Assembly: GCA_028290695.1 (NCBI GenBank)
Contig: JAQGJJ010000060.1
Coordinates: 1-36,233, forward strand
Length of the DNA stretch: 36,233 bases
DNA from: Enterovirga sp.
GTDB taxonomy: Bacteria > Pseudomonadota > Alphaproteobacteria > Rhizobiales > Beijerinckiaceae
Direction of reading: 5' to 3'
The notes under the pieces: model-generated
Databases searched by the model: none
Seen by the model: only the letters and a program-made list of their open reading frames with translations
What the model was told of the DNA's origin: nothing
Made by a program: the position numbers and the translations under genes
Shown here: positions 9,068 to 18,969 of the stretch, in pieces
How the letters are laid out: each line of letters opens with the position of its first letter
Position numbering within the stretch: the first letter of the stretch is position 1

Positions 9068-9661
9068 TCAGGCGGCGAGCTTGAGCGCCTGCTCGACCTC
9101 ACGGGCGCGCCCGAGATCGGTCATGACCTGCGCCAGCCGGGGTTTGGCGGCGATCTGACGACCATGCAGGCGGCTCACCGCCTCGCTCAGCGTCCCGCCC
9201 CGCCCCAGCATCTCGTCGGCGAAGCCGATCATGCGCAGGTTCGGCCAGGCCTGCGGGCGGATCTGCGTCAGACGGTCGATGATCGCGGTCGCGCTCTCGT
9301 TCTCGTAGGCCTGGGCCAGCAGCATCGCCATGGCGGCGGTGGAGCGCGAGATGCCCATGTGGCAGTGGATAAGGAGATGGCCTTCGTCGCGTTCCTTGGC
9401 GTCCTGTTCCAGGTCGTCCGCGAAGGCGAGGATCTGCCGCACGTGCTCCGGCTCCGGCATGACCTGCCCCGGCCGCGCCTCGATGATGTCGTGGAACCGC
9501 AGCGTCATGCGGTGGTGCTTACGGTCGTAGGAGCCGAACGCTTCGGGATCGGGCCAGTCCGGATCGAGGATGGACAGCACGTGCGTCACGCGGCTGTTGC
9601 CGTGCCCCTCGAGTTCCTCCAGGCCACAGATCGTGAGAAGCGAGATGCGGGAGCGTTCCAT
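9068..9661 (-). CDS. Protein tyrosine phosphatase / dual-specificity phosphatase-like protein
   Basis: HCHMGISRST matches HCxxGxxRS active site; ATG at 9661. Confidence 0.85.
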   Translation of the reverse strand: MERSRISLLTICGLEELEGHGNSRVTHVLSILDPDWPDPEAFGSYDRKHHRMTLRFHDIIEARPGQVMPEPEHVRQILAFADDLEQDAKERDEGHLLIHCHMGISRSTAAMAMLLAQAYENESATAIIDRLTQIRPQAWPNLRMIGFADEMLGRGGTLSEAVSRLHGRQIAAKPRLAQVMTDLGRAREVEQALKLAA

Positions 9662-9708
9662 GTGGGGGCCTTTAGCGGATTCCCGCACAGGAACCTATCC
9701 GGACCGCC

Positions 9709-10212
9709 TCAGCCTTTCGCGCCGGCCGTGATCGGCTCCTGGTAGGCGAGGCCCATGTCCCAGGGGAAGTAGATCCAGGTGTCCTGGCTCACCTCCGTCA
9801 CGAAGGTATCGATGGTGGGCCGGCCCGCCGGCTTCGCGTAGACGGCCGCGAAATGGGCTTTGGGGAGCATCTCGCGCACGATCTTCGCGGTTTTGCCGGT
9901 ATCCGTCAGGTCGTCGACGACCAGCACGCCGGCACCCTCCGGGCCCAGCGCCTTCACGCTTTCGGCGATGTCCTTCAGGACCATCAGCGAGCCCTGGCTC
10001 GTGTAGTCGTGGTAGCTCGCCACGCAGACGGTCTCGATCAGCCTGACATCGAGCTCGCGCGCGACGATCGCGGCCGGAACGAGCCCGCCCCGGGTGATGC
10101 ACACGATCGCCTTGAACGGTCCCGCGGCGGCGAGCCGCCAGGCCAGCGCGCGGGCGTCGCGGTGGAACTGGTCCCAGGAGACCGGAAAAGCCTTTTGCGA
10201 GGGAGCGACCAT
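9709..10212 (-). CDS. gpt: Xanthine(-guanine) phosphoribosyltransferase
   Basis: [64 protein letters not shown]...[46 protein letters not shown] at 10212. Confidence 0.94.
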   Translation of the reverse strand: MVAPSQKAFPVSWDQFHRDARALAWRLAAAGPFKAIVCITRGGLVPAAIVARELDVRLIETVCVASYHDYTSQGSLMVLKDIAESVKALGPEGAGVLVVDDLTDTGKTAKIVREMLPKAHFAAVYAKPAGRPTIDTFVTEVSQDTWIYFPWDMGLAYQEPITAGAKG

Positions 10213-10390
10213 CGAGACCCGAACTTGAGCGTGCCTTGGGCGCTCATATCGGGCATGTCGAAGCTTGTCATGGGCGAGATCGGCCCGGGCGCGGCGGCGG
10301 GCATTGCCCGAACCGCCCGGCATCGTACACGTTGACACGCGCCAAGCCCGGCTCCCTTGGGACTGGTTATCGACCGGAGTTCACGTCCGC

Positions 10391-12199
10391 ATGTGGCTGA
10401 TCCGTCTTTATGTACGGGTGCTCGGGCAGCTCGGGTCGGACCTGAAGGTCGGCGCCGTGCTGTCGCTCGCCAATATCGGCCTCGCGATCGCCGCCTTCGC
10501 CGAACCGATCCTGTTCGGCCGCATCATCGACAGGCTGACGGGTGGCGGCGCGGCGGCGGCCGGACCCGTGACGTTCTCGTCCCTCCTGCCGCTGCTCTTC
10601 GCCTGGATCGGCTTCGGCCTGTTCACGATCGGCGCCGGCGTCCTGGTGGCGCTGCACGCGGACCGGCTCTCCCACCGCCGGCGGCTCGCCACCATGGCGA
10701 ACTATTTCGAGCACGTGCTCGAGCTGCCGCTCGCCTTCCACACCTCCACCCATTCCGGGCGCGTCCTGAAGGTGATGCTGGAGGGCTCGAACGGCATGGC
10801 CTGGCTGTGGCTCGGCTTCTTCCGCGACCACCTGGCCGCCATCGTTGCCCTGACCATCCTGCTACCGCTGACGCTGTTCCTGAACTGGCGCCTCGGCATC
10901 CTGCTCGTCGTTCTGGTCTTCCTCTTCACGATCCTGACCGCGCTCGTCCTGCGCAAGACCGAGACGCTGCAAGGCTATGTCGAGGGATTCCATTCGCGCC
11001 TGGCGGAGCAGGCCTCCGACGCGCTCGGCAACGTCCCGGTCATCCAGTCCTTCACCCGCACGAAGGCGGAAACGGGCCAGCTCCGGTCCACCATCACCCA
11101 GCTCCTCGCGGCCCAGACCCCGGTTCTGTCCTGGTGGGCGATCGCCTCCATCGCGACGCGCGCCTCGGCGACGCTCACCGTCACCTCGATCTTCCTGCTC
11201 GGCACGTGGCTGAACCTGACCGGGCGGGCCACGGTGGGCGACGTCGTGATGTTCATGTCCATCGCCACGATGCTGATCGGGCGCCTGGAACAGGTGGTCG
11301 CCTTCGTGAACCAGCTCTTCATGCAGGCGCCGAAGATGCGAGAGTTCTTCGAGATCCTCGACACCGCTCCGACCGTCAGCGATCGGCCGCACGCGCAGAA
11401 CATCGACCGTTTCAAGGGCGAGGTGGCGTTCGAGAACGTGTCCTTCTCCTATGACGGCAAGCGGACCGCGATCGCGGACGTCTCGTTCTCGGTCGAGGCC
11501 GGGCAGACCATCGCCCTGGTGGGCGCCACCGGGTCCGGCAAATCCACCACGCTCGGCCTGCTGCACCGCGCGTTTGATCCGCAATCGGGCGCGATCCGCA
11601 TCGACGGAGTCGACATCCGCGACATCTGCCTGGCGTCCCTGCGCCGCAACATCGGCGTCGTGTTCCAGGAGCCGATGCTGTTCGCCCGCTCCATCCGAGA
11701 GAACCTCCAGGTCGGCCGCCCGGATGCGACCGAGGCCGAGATGATGGACGCGCTCGAGCGCGCCCAGGCGCTCGAATTCATCCAGCGCCAGTCGGACGGG
11801 CTCGATTCCGTCATCGGAGAGCGTGGCCGGTCCCTGTCCGGCGGCGAGCGCCAGCGGCTGTCCATCGCCCGCGCCCTCCTGAAGAACCCTCCCATCCTCA
11901 TCCTGGACGAGGCGACGAGCGCCCTCGACGCCACCACGGAGAAGCGGCTCCAGGCGGCGCTGATCGAGGTGATGAAGGGCCGCACCACCTTCGTCATCGC
12001 GCACCGTCTGGCGACGATCCGGAATGCAGACCGCATCCTCGTCTTCCATCAGAGTCGCGTGGTGGAATCCGGGACCTTCGAGGAGCTCGTGGCCCTGGAC
12101 GGCCGTTTCGCCGAGCTCGCCCGCGGTCAGTTCATGGCTCCGGACGCGGCGGCGGCCGGGCCGACCGCGCGGCCTTCCCTGGTGGCGGTGGGCGGGTGA
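10391..12199 (+). CDS. ndvA: Glucan ABC transporter ATP-binding/permease (cyclic beta-1,2-glucan exporter NdvA/ChvA type)
   Basis: [51 protein letters not shown]; Walker [11 protein letters not shown]; signature LSGGERQR; Walker [13 protein letters not shown]. Confidence 0.9.
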   Translation: MWLIRLYVRVLGQLGSDLKVGAVLSLANIGLAIAAFAEPILFGRIIDRLTGGGAAAAGPVTFSSLLPLLFAWIGFGLFTIGAGVLVALHADRLSHRRRLATMANYFEHVLELPLAFHTSTHSGRVLKVMLEGSNGMAWLWLGFFRDHLAAIVALTILLPLTLFLNWRLGILLVVLVFLFTILTALVLRKTETLQGYVEGFHSRLAEQASDALGNVPVIQSFTRTKAETGQLRSTITQLLAAQTPVLSWWAIASIATRASATLTVTSIFLLGTWLNLTGRATVGDVVMFMSIATMLIGRLEQVVAFVNQLFMQAPKMREFFEILDTAPTVSDRPHAQNIDRFKGEVAFENVSFSYDGKRTAIADVSFSVEAGQTIALVGATGSGKSTTLGLLHRAFDPQSGAIRIDGVDIRDICLASLRRNIGVVFQEPMLFARSIRENLQVGRPDATEAEMMDALERAQALEFIQRQSDGLDSVIGERGRSLSGGERQRLSIARALLKNPPILILDEATSALDATTEKRLQAALIEVMKGRTTFVIAHRLATIRNADRILVFHQSRVVESGTFEELVALDGRFAELARGQFMAPDAAAAGPTARPSLVAVGG

Positions 12200-12212
12200 C
12201 CGGCGCCGCGCC

Positions 12213-13367
12213 CTAGCTCGGCGCGCGGGCGAGTTCGTCCTCCAGGAAGGCTCGAACCTCCTCGCGCGCTATGCCCGGGGCGATGAAGCTCCGGCCGATG
12301 CCGCGCGCGAGAATGAAGGTGAGCTGCCCCGCCCTCACCTTCTTGTCCTGCCCCATGGCGGCGATGAGATCGTCGGCCGTGCCGACCCCGCCCGGCACGT
12401 CCGCCAGGAGGGTGGGAAGGCCGACGGAGCGCAGATGGGCGTCGACCCGGTCGCTGTCGGCCCGTGGGCATAGCCCGAGCCGGACGGAGAAGCGGAAGGC
12501 GAGCGCCATTCCGACCGCGACGCCCTCGCCGTGGATCAGCCGCGCCCCGTCATAGGCCACGGCACGTTCGAGTGCGTGCCCGAAGGTGTGGCCGAGATTG
12601 AGGAGCGCGCGGTCGCCTTCCTCGCGCTCGTCGCGGAGAACCACCGCGACCTTGGCGAGGCAGCTCTGCGCCACCGCATGGTCCCGCGCGGATCCACCGG
12701 CGAAGATGTCCGCCCAATGCGCCTCGCACCAGGCGAAGAACCCGGGGTCGTTGATGAGCCCGTACTTGGCCACCTCGGCATAGCCGGCCCGCATGTCGCG
12801 GGGCGCGAGCGTATCGAGGAGGGCCGTGTCGGCCAGGACGAGCGCGGGCTGGTGAAAGGCGCCGACGAGGTTCTTGCCGCGCGCCGTGTTGATGCCGGTC
12901 TTGCCACCGACGGAGGAATCGACCTGAGCCAGAAGGGTCGTCGGCACCTGGATGAAGCGGACCCCGCGCAGGACGATCGCGGCGGCGAAACCGGCGAGAT
13001 CCCCCACCACCCCGCCACCGAGCGCCACGACGAGGTCGCCGCGCTCGAGTCGCGCGGCCAGCATGGCGTCGCAGATCGTCTGGAGCTGGGTGAAGCTCTT
13101 CGAGCTCTCCCCGGCCGGAACCACGACCCGCTCTACCCGCAGCCCGGCGGCGGCAAGCGAGGCTTCGGCGGCCGGGGCGTGCAGCGCGTAAACGGCCTCG
13201 TCGGTCACGAGGCAGACCGCGCGCGCGCCCAGCACGGCTGCGTGGGCGCCGAGTTCGCCCGACACCCCTCGTCCGACGAGGATGTCGTAGGCGCGGCCCT
13301 CCAGCGGGACCCGGATGGTTTCCCGCGCCGGCTCCGCCGGCCGTTCTCCGAGCGCCGCCGAGGTCAC
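12213..13367 (-). CDS. aroB: 3-dehydroquinate synthase
   Basis: VPAGESSKSFTQLQTICDAMLAARLERGDLVVALGGGVVGDLAGFAAAIVLRGVRFIQVPTTLLAQVDSSVGGKTGIN...LLNLGHTFGHALE. Confidence 0.97.
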   Translation of the reverse strand: MTSAALGERPAEPARETIRVPLEGRAYDILVGRGVSGELGAHAAVLGARAVCLVTDEAVYALHAPAAEASLAAAGLRVERVVVPAGESSKSFTQLQTICDAMLAARLERGDLVVALGGGVVGDLAGFAAAIVLRGVRFIQVPTTLLAQVDSSVGGKTGINTARGKNLVGAFHQPALVLADTALLDTLAPRDMRAGYAEVAKYGLINDPGFFAWCEAHWADIFAGGSARDHAVAQSCLAKVAVVLRDEREEGDRALLNLGHTFGHALERAVAYDGARLIHGEGVAVGMALAFRFSVRLGLCPRADSDRVDAHLRSVGLPTLLADVPGGVGTADDLIAAMGQDKKVRAGQLTFILARGIGRSFIAPGIAREEVRAFLEDELARAPS

Positions 13368-13996
13368 GCCGACACCGCCTCGTTCGCCAGCTTCGCGTCG
13401 AGCATCTTCACCACTTCCTCGACCACGCGGTCATGCGCCCAGTCCCCCGATTCAACCAGGACATCCGCCAGCGCATAGACTGGGTGCCGGATCGCCATGA
13501 GCTGACGCATCGTCTCGTCCGGGTCCGGGGTCAGCAGGAGCGGCCGGTTCGACCGGCGCCGGACGCGGCGCATCAGGGTGTGGTGGTCGACCTTCAGCCA
13601 CACCGAGATGGCATGCTGGGCGATCGCGGTTCTCGTTTCCGGATCCATGTAGGCACCACCGCCGGTCGCGAGCACCAGCGGCGGTCCGGCCAGCAGGCGG
13701 GCGATGACGCGACGCTCACCGTCCCGGAAGGAGGGTTCGCCGAACGCCGCGAAGATGTCCGGCACGGTCATGCCGGCCGCGGCCTCGATCTCGGCGTCGG
13801 CATCCCGGAACGGCAATCCGACCCGGGCTGCGAGCCGGCGGCCCACCGTGGTCTTGCCGGCGCCCATGAGCCCGACCAGCACCACGCTGCGACGGCCCAG
13901 CCGGTCGCGCAGCAACGGGCCTGGGCCCGGCTCCGGCAGCGGAGCGGGCGGCATCTCGACGGCTTCCTGCGGGCCCATCTCCGGGTGCCTCTCCAT
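13364..13996 (-). CDS. aroK: Shikimate kinase
   Basis: SVVLVGLMGAGKTTVGRRLAARVGLPFRDADAEIEAAAGMTVPDIFAAFGEPSFRDGERRVIARLL...LATGGGAYMDPETR; GTGA overlap with aroB; start at 13996 likely (14032 also possible). Confidence 0.95.
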   Translation of the reverse strand: MERHPEMGPQEAVEMPPAPLPEPGPGPLLRDRLGRRSVVLVGLMGAGKTTVGRRLAARVGLPFRDADAEIEAAAGMTVPDIFAAFGEPSFRDGERRVIARLLAGPPLVLATGGGAYMDPETRTAIAQHAISVWLKVDHHTLMRRVRRRSNRPLLLTPDPDETMRQLMAIRHPVYALADVLVESGDWAHDRVVEEVVKMLDAKLANEAVSA

Positions 13997-14043
13997 GACC
14001 GAAGCTGTATCATGCGGCTGCGATTTTGCCACAAGCCGAACCC

Positions 14044-15003
14044 ATGAGCCTTGCGCCGCCGCGCCTCGCGAACCTGTTCCTCGACATGCTCGCAGCCGAG
14101 CGGGGAGCGGCGCCCAACACCCTCGCGGCCTACCGGCGCGACCTCGAGGATTACCTGGCCTACCTGGGCGAGATCGGCCTCGCCCCCGGCGAGGTCCGGC
14201 CGGCCACGGTGCGGGCCTTCCTGGCGAGCCTGGCCGAGCGCGGGCTCAAGGCGTCCTCGGCCGCCCGCCGTCTCTCCGCCGTGCGCCAGTTCCACAAGTT
14301 TCTCTATGCCGAGGGCCATGCGGGATCGGACCCGAGCGCCGCCGCTTCTGGGCCGAAGCGCGCCCGGGCCGTTCCAAAGGTGCTCTCGACGGGCGACATC
14401 GACCGCCTGCTCGCGGTCGCCCGCGAGCGCGCGGAGAGCGGCGACGGAGAGGCCGGGTCGGGCAAGGAGGGCGGCGGCGGATCGCTGGCCGGAAAGCGAA
14501 TGCTCTGCTTGCTCGAGCTCCTCTACGCCACGGGGCTTCGCGTGTCCGAGCTCGTGTCCCTCCCCCAGGCGGCCGCCCGTTCGCGCGACCGCTTTCTCGT
14601 TGTGCGCGGAAAGGGCGGAAAGGAGCGGCTCGTGCCGCTCACGGAGGCGGCGCGCCGTGCCGCGGCACTCTACCTTGGGGCCCTGGAGGCGCGGGGCCAG
14701 GCGGGACGCTGGCTGTTTCCATCCGACGGGGCCCAGGGCCACCTGACCCGGCAGGTCTTCGCCCGCGAGCTGAAGGCGGTCGCCGGAGCCGCCGGCCTGA
14801 GGGCCGACAAGATCAGCCCGCACGTCCTGCGCCACGCCTTCGCCAGCCACCTCCTCCAGAACGGTGCGGATCTGCGCGTCGTGCAGGAACTGCTGGGCCA
14901 CTCGGACATCGCGACCACGCAGATCTACACGCACGTTCTCGACGAGCGGCTCAAAGGCATGGTCCGCGACCTTCATCCTCTTTCGGATACCGAGCCGTCC
15001 TGA
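14044..15003 (+). CDS. xerD: Site-specific tyrosine recombinase XerD
   Basis: FLDMLAAERGAAPNTLAAYRRDLEDYLAYL...ELLYATGLRVSELVSLP...HVLRHAFASHLLQNGADLRVVQELLGHSDIATTQIYTHV: catalytic residues intact. Confidence 0.95.
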   Translation: MSLAPPRLANLFLDMLAAERGAAPNTLAAYRRDLEDYLAYLGEIGLAPGEVRPATVRAFLASLAERGLKASSAARRLSAVRQFHKFLYAEGHAGSDPSAAASGPKRARAVPKVLSTGDIDRLLAVARERAESGDGEAGSGKEGGGGSLAGKRMLCLLELLYATGLRVSELVSLPQAAARSRDRFLVVRGKGGKERLVPLTEAARRAAALYLGALEARGQAGRWLFPSDGAQGHLTRQVFARELKAVAGAAGLRADKISPHVLRHAFASHLLQNGADLRVVQELLGHSDIATTQIYTHVLDERLKGMVRDLHPLSDTEPS

Positions 15004-15188
15004 CCCCGTCCGAGGCGGTCGCTGCCGGTTGCCGCCTGCTGCGGGCAAACGAGGGTGTTATCGAGCCGTGGGCGTTTCAGCGTCCCTGCCGAAGCCGTCT
15101 CGGCCGAATGCGACCGCGGCTGATTACCGTTCCTTAACCGCACCGTCAGCCAGCAACGGCGCCTGGCGGGTTTTCAGAGCATCTAAGC

Positions 15189-15235
15189 CTGCCGGCAGCG
15201 TCCGGGATCAACACAGGATCCCCCGAACCGGTTCG
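15189..15235. promoter_or_regulatory. Cluster of three palindromic elements upstream of the TadG-like gene
   Basis: ctgccggcag (15189-15198), gggatc-aacacag-gatccc (15204-15222), cgaaccggttcg (15224-15235). Confidence 0.35.
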
Positions 15236-15245
15236 CGGAGGGTAC

Positions 15246-16325
15246 ATGCTGAGGAGGTTTGCGAACGACCGGAAGGGGGCTCTGAGCATCATCTTCGCGC
15301 TCGCTCTCATCCCGCTCGTCGGAGTGACGGGAGCGGCCGTGGATTACTCCCGCGCCGCCGAGTTCCGGGCCTTTCTGCACCGCGAAGCGGACAACGCGGC
15401 CCTCGCGATCGCGAGTTCGGACGCGCCCAACGCGGCTTCAACGATCGAGAGCCTGAGGTCACGTGCGCTCACCCATTACGGCCCGGCCGGCGGTCGCAAT
15501 CCCGTGCAGTCCGTGGACGTGACCTCCAGCTGGAGCGGCGGATCGCTGTTTACCCTCACGGCCACCTCGGCCTTCGCCAGCACGGTGCTGAAGGCCGTTC
15601 CCGGAATGCCCGGCGCGATCACGGTCGCGGTCACGACGCAGGTCAGTCGCATCGCGGCCCGTTGGCAGTGGAAGCTTCCGGAGGTTCGGGACCTGTCCTT
15701 CGAGGCGGCGGACTACAACCGAATCTCGGTCTATTGCTACAACGAGACTAAGAAGGATCAGCCCAACAAGGGGCGGCGGCTCGAGACGCTGACGGCAATC
15801 GCGGACAACGGCGGTACGAGCTATAGCGGGGCCGTCATGCCGGCCTGCGAGGACGGGGAAACGCTGAGCTACCAGCTCCGAAACGTCCGCGATTCCCGCA
15901 CCAAGCCGCAGAACTGGACGGCGGCGAGCGCCGAGCACTACCTCTACTACACCGATACCAGGGTCGATCCGAACACGCGCGTCCTGACGAACACCATCAC
16001 CGGCGGTCGCGAATGGGCCGACGGCACCATGACGATGACCGACCTGAACCAGGCCCCCCTCCTGGAAACGATCGTCTGCGACACGCAAGCGGCCTGCCGG
16101 TCGAAGGCCGACGGGGGAATCCTGCCCAACAATCACGAAACCGGCCGCACGCCGGCAACGGCCTCAGGCCCCTGCACGGAAGGCAAGTACGTCTATTACG
16201 GCTGGGAGGACAGGCCGCCGGTCAGCCAAGGCGCCAGCGATAAGGATTACGACGACATCCGTCTCGTCGTTTCCTGCCCGGCGCTCGTGAAGATCGCCGA
16301 CAAGGAAGTCCGCATCGTGAGGTGA
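15246..16325 (+). CDS. TadE/TadG-like secreted pilus-associated protein
   Basis: N-terminal MLRRFANDRKGALSIIFALALIPLVGVTGAAVDYSRAAEFR (TadG-like N-terminal TM); distinct C-terminal region ending YYGWEDRPPVSQGASDKDYDDIRLVVSC. Confidence 0.8.
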   Translation: MLRRFANDRKGALSIIFALALIPLVGVTGAAVDYSRAAEFRAFLHREADNAALAIASSDAPNAASTIESLRSRALTHYGPAGGRNPVQSVDVTSSWSGGSLFTLTATSAFASTVLKAVPGMPGAITVAVTTQVSRIAARWQWKLPEVRDLSFEAADYNRISVYCYNETKKDQPNKGRRLETLTAIADNGGTSYSGAVMPACEDGETLSYQLRNVRDSRTKPQNWTAASAEHYLYYTDTRVDPNTRVLTNTITGGREWADGTMTMTDLNQAPLLETIVCDTQAACRSKADGGILPNNHETGRTPATASGPCTEGKYVYYGWEDRPPVSQGASDKDYDDIRLVVSCPALVKIADKEVRIVR

Positions 16326-16330
16326 CCGGG

Positions 16331-16350
16331 CGGGGCCTGTGCCGGCCCCG
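16331..16350 (+). terminator. Possible stem-loop terminator after the first TadG-like gene
   Basis: Perfect 7-bp hairpin cggggcc-tgtgcc-ggccccg starting 5 nt after the stop codon; no U-tract. Confidence 0.3.
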
Positions 16351-16599
16351 CAGGAACGGGCCGAGACCCGGCAGGGGGCTGCCGCGATTGCGGCGCCCGG
16401 GGCCGGCCTAAGCGCGGCGGGTCGCGGGGCGCCTCGGACGAGGGTTTTCGCGGCAAATGTCGGCCGCTCGTGGTTTACCAAAGCAAACGCGCGGCGAATT
16501 TTATCGGCCTGTCGACGTAACGGGCCGGAAAGCCCGCCCCGCTATCGTGTTTCCGCTGACGTTCACCGGAGAGGCCGCAACGCCTGATCGGATCGAGAC

Positions 16600-18261
16600 A
16601 TGCAGAAACTTTTTCGCCGTTTCGCCGACAGGCGGGACGGAAATATCGCCGTCATCGGCGCGCTGGCGATGCTGCCGCTGCTGACCGCGATCGGGGCGGC
16701 CATCGACTATTCCTCGGCAGCGCGCCTCCATTCCGAGCTGCAGGCCGACACCGATGCGGCGGCCCTCATGGCCTGCAAATCCACGCTCACCGCCCAGGCC
16801 GACCTCCAGGCCATCGCCCAGACCGCGCTGAACGCCTACATGCCGAACCGCACGGTCACGATCGACGCCTTCAGGTCCGCCAACAATCCGCGATCGGTGC
16901 AGATAACGAGCCGAGTCAGCTACCCGACCCGGTTCATGAAGGTCGCCAACATCAGCGCGGTCAGCGTTTCCACGACCTCGAATTGTGCAGCCGGCGAGAA
17001 TTTCTACGAGATCGCGCTCGTGCTCGACACCACCGGGTCGATGGACCAGTCGGCCGGGTCGGGCACGAAGATCCAGGCCTTGCGGACGGCAGCGACGAAC
17101 TTCGTCAACACGATGTTCACCAGCTTCGACACCTCCCACCTGAAGATGTCGATCGTGCCGTTCGCCGCATCCGTGAAGGTGAATCCGGATACCTTCGCCG
17201 CGAACAACAGCCCGAGCGCGGCCTGGCTCGATTCCGGCGGCACGTCGGGCATCCACTGGTCGAACCTGCAGAACCCCACCGGGTCGAGCTTCACGAACCG
17301 GTTCGACATCTTCAAGAAGCTGAAGGCGGCGCGCGCGGCCTGGACCTGGGCCGGGTGCCTGGAAGCCCTGCCCTATCCGTACAACACCCAGGACACCACG
17401 CCCTCCGCGGCGACGCCTGACACCCGCTACGTCCCGCTCCTGGCTCCCGACGAGGTCGGCACCAACACGACCTGCTCGATGAGCTTCCGGGGCAGCACCT
17501 TTACCTATGCCTGCCACGACGGCGGCAGCGTCAACAGCTACATGGACGACGGCTCCGCCACGAGCGGCAGCTGCAACAGCCTCGACTCCAGCGACAGCAA
17601 GCGCCTCGGCCAGGCGTGCAAATACGTCTCGCCCCGCAACATCCGGACGAGCGAGGACGGTCCCAATTCGCAATGCACTTCGCGGCCGCTCACCCAGCTC
17701 ACGAACACGAAGGCCACGCTGACCACGGAGATCGGCGCGCTCGACGCCAGTGGGCAGACCAACATCGCCGAGGGGCTGCATTGGGGCTGGCGGACGATCA
17801 CGAACACGGGCGTGTTCACCGAAGCCTCCGCCTACGGCGCGGCGAACACGACCAAGATCATCGTGCTGATGACGGACGGCGTGAACACCTGGAGCAGTTC
17901 CGGTTCGCCGGTCGTGAGGTCACAGTATTCCGCCTACGGCTACTTCACGAATGCGGACGGCACGACGACGACCAATCGTCTCCCGAGCGGCTACAACAAT
18001 CTGCAGACCAGTGACGATGCGCGCGCGGCGATGGACCAGCTCACGCGCGAAACCTGCACGAACATGAAGGCCAAGAATGTGGTGATCTATTCCGTGGCGT
18101 TCTCCACGCCCGGCAACACGATCGACACGAGCGGGCAGCAGCTCATCAAGGATTGCGCCTCGTCGCCGGACAAGTACTTCCTGGCCTCCGACGCCGCGTC
18201 GCTGAACTCGACCTTCACGGCCATCGCGGCGGGCATCGGCACACTGCGCATCACGCGCTAG
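16600..18261 (+). CDS. TadG-like pilus assembly protein with von Willebrand factor A domain
   Basis: N-terminal MQKLFRRFADRRDGNIAVIGALAMLPLLTAIGAAIDYSSAARLHSELQADTDAAAL; VWA MIDAS-type IALVLDTTGSMDQSAG...KIIVLMTDGVNTW. Confidence 0.9.
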   Translation: MQKLFRRFADRRDGNIAVIGALAMLPLLTAIGAAIDYSSAARLHSELQADTDAAALMACKSTLTAQADLQAIAQTALNAYMPNRTVTIDAFRSANNPRSVQITSRVSYPTRFMKVANISAVSVSTTSNCAAGENFYEIALVLDTTGSMDQSAGSGTKIQALRTAATNFVNTMFTSFDTSHLKMSIVPFAASVKVNPDTFAANNSPSAAWLDSGGTSGIHWSNLQNPTGSSFTNRFDIFKKLKAARAAWTWAGCLEALPYPYNTQDTTPSAATPDTRYVPLLAPDEVGTNTTCSMSFRGSTFTYACHDGGSVNSYMDDGSATSGSCNSLDSSDSKRLGQACKYVSPRNIRTSEDGPNSQCTSRPLTQLTNTKATLTTEIGALDASGQTNIAEGLHWGWRTITNTGVFTEASAYGAANTTKIIVLMTDGVNTWSSSGSPVVRSQYSAYGYFTNADGTTTTNRLPSGYNNLQTSDDARAAMDQLTRETCTNMKAKNVVIYSVAFSTPGNTIDTSGQQLIKDCASSPDKYFLASDAASLNSTFTAIAAGIGTLRITR

Positions 18262-18270
18262 GCGCGGGCC

Positions 18271-18969
18271 TCAGCCTCGGCGCAGCAGGAACACGCCCTG
18301 TTCGCCGAAGAGGTTCCAGAACCACCAGGGCATGTGCCAGCGCACCGGCTGACCGCCGGCGTCCAGCGCATGTGCCTCGTCCATTGTGGCGCCGAGCTCG
18401 CGGCAGAGGCCGACGAAGTCCCGGATGGTGCAGAAATGGATGTTCGGCGTGTCGTACCAGCTGTGCGGCATATTTTCGGTGACCGGCATCCGGCCCCGCA
18501 CGCCGAGTTCGAAGCGGACGCGCCAGTGCCCGAAATTGGGAAACGACACGATGGCGTGCCGGCCGATGCGGAGCATGTGCTCCAGCACGGTTCGCGGCTG
18601 CCGGGTGGCCTGCAGCGTCTGTGACAGGATCACGTAGTCGAAGGCGTCGTCCGGATAGTTCTCGAGGTCCGTGTCCGCGTCGCCCTGGATCACGGCGAGC
18701 CCCTTCGCCAGGCAGTCGCTGACCCCGTCACGCGAGAGCTCGATCCCGCGGCTGTCGGCGCCCCTCGTTTCCCGCAGCAGCGCCAGAAGGGAGCCGTCGC
18801 CGCAGCCGACGTCGAGCACGCGCGAGCCGGGCTGCACCATCCGGCACACGAGGAGGTGGTCGCGCCGCGCGCCCGGGGGGGCGGTCGGCAGCTGCCCGGC
18901 CGATGCCTCCGTCCGGGCGAGCCGCGCACCCGCGACCCGCGCCGCCTGGATGTCCGCCGCCGCCGTCAC
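18271..18969 (-). CDS. metW: Methionine biosynthesis protein MetW
   Basis: [92 protein letters not shown] start at 18969. Confidence 0.95.
   Translation of the reverse strand: MTAAADIQAARVAGARLARTEASAGQLPTAPPGARRDHLLVCRMVQPGSRVLDVGCGDGSLLALLRETRGADSRGIELSRDGVSDCLAKGLAVIQGDADTDLENYPDDAFDYVILSQTLQATRQPRTVLEHMLRIGRHAIVSFPNFGHWRVRFELGVRGRMPVTENMPHSWYDTPNIHFCTIRDFVGLCRELGATMDEAHALDAGGQPVRWHMPWWFWNLFGEQGVFLLRRG

Noticed and set aside
10332-10337. TTGACA hexamer upstream of the NdvA-like gene as a sigma70 promoter
   Set aside because: No convincing -10 hexamer at 16-18 bp; cannot be supported from sequence alone.
13704-15137. Long ORFs antisense/out of frame over aroK and xerD (477 and 426 aa)
   Set aside because: Conflict with well-supported aroK and xerD; low-complexity Arg-rich translations.
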